From positions 3,916-67,915 of the forward strand of contig CABSFC010000002.1 in the NCBI GenBank assembly GCA_902476875.1: a stretch of 64,000 bases of DNA. Reading direction: 5' to 3'. Source of the stretch: an uncultured Oscillibacter sp. (lineage in GTDB: Bacteria; Bacillota; Clostridia; Oscillospirales; Oscillospiraceae). A program made the translations under genes and the position numbers. Shown here one piece after another: positions 61,406-64,000 of the stretch. Numbering within the stretch: the first letter of the stretch is position 1; every line of letters starts with the position of its first letter. The notes below the pieces were generated by a model. That model was not told the origin of the DNA. It made no database searches and saw only the letters and a list, made by a program, of their open reading frames with translations.

Positions 61406-61984
61406 TCATAAGAATTCCATTATTTTTTTTGCAAAATCAACAGCCGCTTGCTTTTTTGTTTCACTCATGAAAGTGCTTTTATATCCATTATCATGTTCGG
61501 TAAGCATTCCTAAATAGTTTAACTGCGAATGCTTGCAGTATCTTATAAGTCCCTGTTCCCAAAGGTCTGCCCCCTTTTCTGCTGGATAACCACAGGTCAC
61601 GATAGATGTGACTTTTTTCCCTTTCCAAAGCGATGGGCCTTTTTCTTCACCATAATACTTGTTCATACCATATACAAAACGGTCAAGCAGACTTTTCATC
61701 GGAGGCGTACAGTACCATGAATAAATTGGCGTGGCAAGCACAATCATATCGCAGGCCAGCACACGGTCAAAAAGATCATAAGCATCGTCATGAAAACGAC
61801 AACCGAAACAGTCCCATGTTTGCTGGCAGGTACGGCAAGCTGTACAAGCGGCAATATTTTTCTCATACAGCCAAATTATTTCACATATATAGTTGTTATT
61901 TTCAAGTTCTGTGATAAAAGGTTTCAGTAATGCCTGTGTGTTTCCATTTTTCCGTGGGCTGCCCATTAAAATACAGACTTTCAT
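61406..61984 (-). CDS. Flavodoxin-family NAD(P)H-dependent oxidoreductase
   Basis: The protein has 192 residues. MGSPRKNGNTQALLKPFITE is the FMN phosphate loop. A Cys-rich insertion follows (AACTACRTCQQTWDCFGC), then MIVLATPIYSWYCTPPMKSL and TCGYPAEKGADLWEQGL. This is the FMN-reductase family with an extra Cys cluster that may be redox active. The DNA is distinctly AT-rich. It lies downstream of azlCD-like genes on the same strand and may be in the same transcript. Confidence 0.85.
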   Translation of the reverse strand: MKVCILMGSPRKNGNTQALLKPFITELENNNYICEIIWLYEKNIAACTACRTCQQTWDCFGCRFHDDAYDLFDRVLACDMIVLATPIYSWYCTPPMKSLLDRFVYGMNKYYGEEKGPSLWKGKKVTSIVTCGYPAEKGADLWEQGLIRYCKHSQLNYLGMLTEHDNGYKSTFMSETKKQAAVDFAKKIMEFL

Positions 61985-62028
61985 ATTGGCGCTCCTTCTT
62001 CATTTTATTTGAATCTTATGTAGTCAAT

Positions 62029-62355
62029 TCAAAATACAAGTTGGACGAGAAGCATATAGCAGACAGTCCCCCCAGCAATAGATAACAGCATTTGTCGCTT
62101 CCATTTATGTAATGCCAATGTAACAATGACTGCAATAAATTCTGGTAAGCCGTGACTTCCAGCAAAAATGTCTACATTTTTCAGACAATATATCACCAGC
62201 ATCCCAAAAATAGCAGAAGGCAACGCTTTTCCAAGATACTGAATGTACTTAGGCGTTGGCTTTTTTGATGAAAAAACCACAAACGGTAAAAATCTTGTGG
62301 CCATTGTTCCGAAAACACAAACTGCGATTGTGATGATTTCTTGAGAAAGTGTCAT
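62029..62355 (-). CDS. azlD: AzlD-like branched-chain amino acid export subunit
   Basis: The protein has 108 residues with three to four membrane segments ([55 protein letters not shown]). The motif TRFLPFVVF and its overlap (4 nt) with the AzlC-like gene identify it as AzlD. The pair exports branched-chain amino acids and their analogues. Confidence 0.85.
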   Translation of the reverse strand: MTLSQEIITIAVCVFGTMATRFLPFVVFSSKKPTPKYIQYLGKALPSAIFGMLVIYCLKNVDIFAGSHGLPEFIAVIVTLALHKWKRQMLLSIAGGTVCYMLLVQLVF

Positions 62356-63047
62356 GAAAATTCCTCCTCTCTTTCAATGGAACCCTTAAATACTGTCAGA
62401 CACACGAGAATGCAGAGCATTGTAGGAATCATGAAGTTGTCAACATCGAATAGCACACGGCAAAGAATCGTGCTGCCCAAGCCAATAAAAGCAGTGCAGT
62501 GCTTTTTTTCTTTCAGCCATTGTTCCATAAAAATCACGACAAACATAGCAGTCATTACAAAGTCCAGTCCGGTCGTGTTAAAATTGAGCAGAGAGCCTAC
62601 CAGACCACCAATCGTTGCACCGGAGAACCAGTAAAAATGATTTAGAAGAGTAACGAAAAACATAAACCATCCTCTGTCAACATCTGTCGGAATGTCTGCC
62701 GTATAGTTAATTGAGAATGTTTCATCACACATACCAAAGATCAGGTAAAACTTTTTCCATCCCAGCCCTTTGAACTTGTCTAACATTGAAATACCGTAAA
62801 ATAAATGTCTTGCCTGAATGATAAATGTCATGATAAGACACTGTATGGGCGCAAATGGAGCAAGGAGCATAGTAACCGCTACAAACTCTAAAGAACCGCC
62901 AAAGATCGTAAGGCTCATAAGCATGGGATACAAAAAATCAAAGCCAGAAACATTCATGTAGATACCATAAGCAAGTCCCAAAAACCAAAACCCGGCAAAA
63001 ATCGGAATCGTAAATGGAAAGGCGGCTTTTAGTGCTTTTAATTTCAT
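62352..63047 (-). CDS. azlC: AzlC-like branched-chain amino acid export permease
   Basis: The protein has 231 residues from ATG 63047 on the minus strand (AGAGGTG ~10 nt upstream; a GTG 12 nt earlier is too close to it). [60 protein letters not shown] and [12 protein letters not shown] are standard AzlC motifs. It has about six membrane segments. It is divergent from an HTH-cupin gene that probably controls it. Confidence 0.9.
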   Translation of the reverse strand: MKLKALKAAFPFTIPIFAGFWFLGLAYGIYMNVSGFDFLYPMLMSLTIFGGSLEFVAVTMLLAPFAPIQCLIMTFIIQARHLFYGISMLDKFKGLGWKKFYLIFGMCDETFSINYTADIPTDVDRGWFMFFVTLLNHFYWFSGATIGGLVGSLLNFNTTGLDFVMTAMFVVIFMEQWLKEKKHCTAFIGLGSTILCRVLFDVDNFMIPTMLCILVCLTVFKGSIEREEEFS

Positions 63048-63084
63048 GATAGAATTCACCTCTTGAAAATATAATAAACAAAGT

Positions 63085-63148
63085 GTAAAATATAATTAGA
63101 ATTATATCAGCGTTAGTTATAAAATTCAAGTCGTAAATTATATTTTAC
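63085..63148. promoter_or_regulatory. Operator repeats in the azlCD/regulator divergent region
   Basis: GTAAAATATAATT (63085-63097) has a perfect 13-bp inverted copy AATTATATTTTAC (63136-63148). The first also overlaps an 18-bp palindrome ATATAATT-AG-AATTATAT (63090-63107). Both lie between the divergent starts, so they are likely sites for the HTH-cupin regulator. Confidence 0.65.
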
Positions 63149-63158
63149 AGAGGTGCTT

Positions 63159-63704
63159 ATGGAAATCGGCGAAATTATTGCTATAAATCTGAAACGGCTA
63201 CGGGAAGAAAGAAATCTTAGTCTGGGACAATTAGCTGACATGGCAGGAGTAAGCAAGGTGATGCTATCACAGCTTGAGAAAGGGACATCTAATCCAACAA
63301 TCAATACGGTATGGAAGATTACCGGGGCGTTGCAGCTTCCATACACAAGTCTTCTGGAATTACCGGAAAGCGAAGTTGTCCATGTAAAAAAGAAGGATAT
63401 TCATGACTTGAGGGAAGATAAGTACCATATATTCAGTTACTATGCAAAAGAAGCAAACAGGCCATTTGAATTATATCAGATTGAAATGGATGCTGGATGT
63501 GTGCATGAGTCGATTGGTCACTCAACGGATAGTTCAGAATACATTATGGTAATCAGCGGTAAATTGGAATTGGAAGTAAATGGTGAGAAGTATATATTAG
63601 AGCCAGATGATGGTTTTTGTTTTGATGCTGCCGCACCCCATATTTACAGGAATATGGCGAATGAAAAAGCGAAAGTATTTTTGATGATTTACTATATGCC
63701 ATGA
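63159..63704 (+). CDS. HTH-XRE/cupin transcriptional regulator
   Basis: The protein has 181 residues; ATG 63159 follows AGAGG. Residues 1-65 are XRE (IAINLKRLREERNLSLGQLA, DMAGVSKVMLSQLEKGTSNP). Residues ~105-180 are a cupin barrel (HESIGHSTDSSEYIMVISGK, LEPDDGFCFDAAAPHIYRNM) that may bind an amino acid or metabolite. The pairing with azlCD suggests sensing of a branched-chain amino acid or a similar compound. Confidence 0.88.
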   Translation: MEIGEIIAINLKRLREERNLSLGQLADMAGVSKVMLSQLEKGTSNPTINTVWKITGALQLPYTSLLELPESEVVHVKKKDIHDLREDKYHIFSYYAKEANRPFELYQIEMDAGCVHESIGHSTDSSEYIMVISGKLELEVNGEKYILEPDDGFCFDAAAPHIYRNMANEKAKVFLMIYYMP

Positions 63705-63817
63705 GATGGTTAAGTTGAATTAAGTTCCATTGATTACAAAAAATTTACTTTTGTTGGGTTAATCTAACTTCGCCTCATTGGTATAATGCGTATTTGCTAA
63801 CTTCAATCAGTTGGGAA

Positions 63818-63957
63818 GATAGCAACCCCAGCCGGGGCTATCAATGGTCGAGATAAACGGCGCACAAGTGCGCCGCCATTGACCGCCCCACCCGGCCTTG
63901 CTTTAGGGTAATCAAGGCGGGCAAGCCCCAAGGGTGCTTGCCCGCATCTTTTGATTT
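63818..63957 (+). other. Nested hairpins and terminator in the end region
   Basis: Three structures lie in a row. GATAGC..CCCC/GGGG..GCTATC is at 63818-63842. TCAATGG at 63841-63847 pairs with CCATTGA at 63876-63882, enclosing CGGCGCAC-AA-GTGCGCCG. GCGGGCAAGC/GCTTGCCCGC (63917-63945) is followed by ATCTTTTGATTTT. A TATAAT lies upstream at 63782. The pattern is like the leader/oriT zones of mobilizable elements; the last ~40 bases may begin another gene. No gene is seen elsewhere in 63705-64000. Confidence 0.5.
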
Positions 63958-64000
63958 TAGATCGGGGCAGTTGTCGAAATGCGTCTCACCGTGCGACCAA

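Noticed and set aside
1..64000. tRNA, rRNA or clear attachment sites of the element
   Set aside because: No cloverleaf or rRNA segment was recognised, and neither element end with direct repeats could be defined within the window.

Overview
The window looks like most of a large integrative and conjugative element (ICE) of the Tn1549-like Firmicutes type, carrying several accessory islands. The host is probably a gut Oscillospiraceae/Clostridia. The reasons are the Firmicutes-type T4SS gene order, Shine-Dalgarno sites before nearly every gene, frequent GTG/TTG starts, SpoVG- and GPR-like (sporulation-type) proteins, a DUF4317 protein, an IreB-like protein and high-GC coding sequence. The host assignment is inference. 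No rRNA, tRNA or CRISPR array was seen. All family names come from recognition of motifs in the translated sequence; no database was searched.

Layout. 1-6.9 kb: head-to-tail ArdA-like and LPD/DUF4314 'cargo' proteins, mostly overlapping or abutting. 7-10 kb: small HTH protein, Dam-type N6-adenine methyltransferase, a DUF3849 gene interrupted by one in-frame TGA, and a SpoVG-like protein. 10-19 kb: surface block (membrane-anchored secreted protein, sortase, CAP-domain protein, 2064-residue thioester/SpaA-repeat adhesin). 19-32.9 kb: mating-pair genes (VirB2-like, VirB6-like, VirB3-like, split VirB4, NlpC/P60 VirB1-like) interleaved with a split cytosine methyltransferase read from two frames, an HsdM-like protein, a PP-loop protein and more cargo. 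32.9-38.7 kb: oriT-like dyad, RHH accessory protein, MOBP-type relaxase with Sel1 repeats, Toprim protein, VirD4 and an HTH protein. 38.9-46.1 kb: tyrosine recombinase, five-repeat zinc-ribbon protein, and a giant beta-helix/SLH surface protein. 46.3-54.6 kb: regulators, a DUF4317 protein, an IreB-like protein, and a minus-strand NYN-nuclease/unknown/GPR-like cluster, ending in a lower-GC patch with two tandemly duplicated XRE regulators. 54.8-60.6 kb: apparent DNA-damage cassette (ExoIII overlapping a group-II-like RT with HNH and DUF7662-like regions, AlkZ-related protein, Y-family polymerase, YolD-like). 60.7-64 kb: Mob remnant, then an AT-rich insert (flavodoxin-like reductase, AzlD, AzlC, divergent HTH-cupin regulator), and finally a strongly structured intergenic region.

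How the parts may work together. The relaxase and its RHH partner would nick at the dyad, VirD4 would couple the strand to the VirB channel, and the surface proteins could assist cell contact. Many non-structural proteins (ArdA-like, LPD, Toprim, SpoVG-like) end in a similar Met-rich tail of the type G-G-M-x-M. I propose this tail as a shared C-terminal signal for delivery into the recipient. The other outstanding items are the roughly 485-nt dual-coding overlap in the cytosine methyltransferase and the overlapping AP-endonuclease/reverse-transcriptase pair inside a repair-gene cassette.
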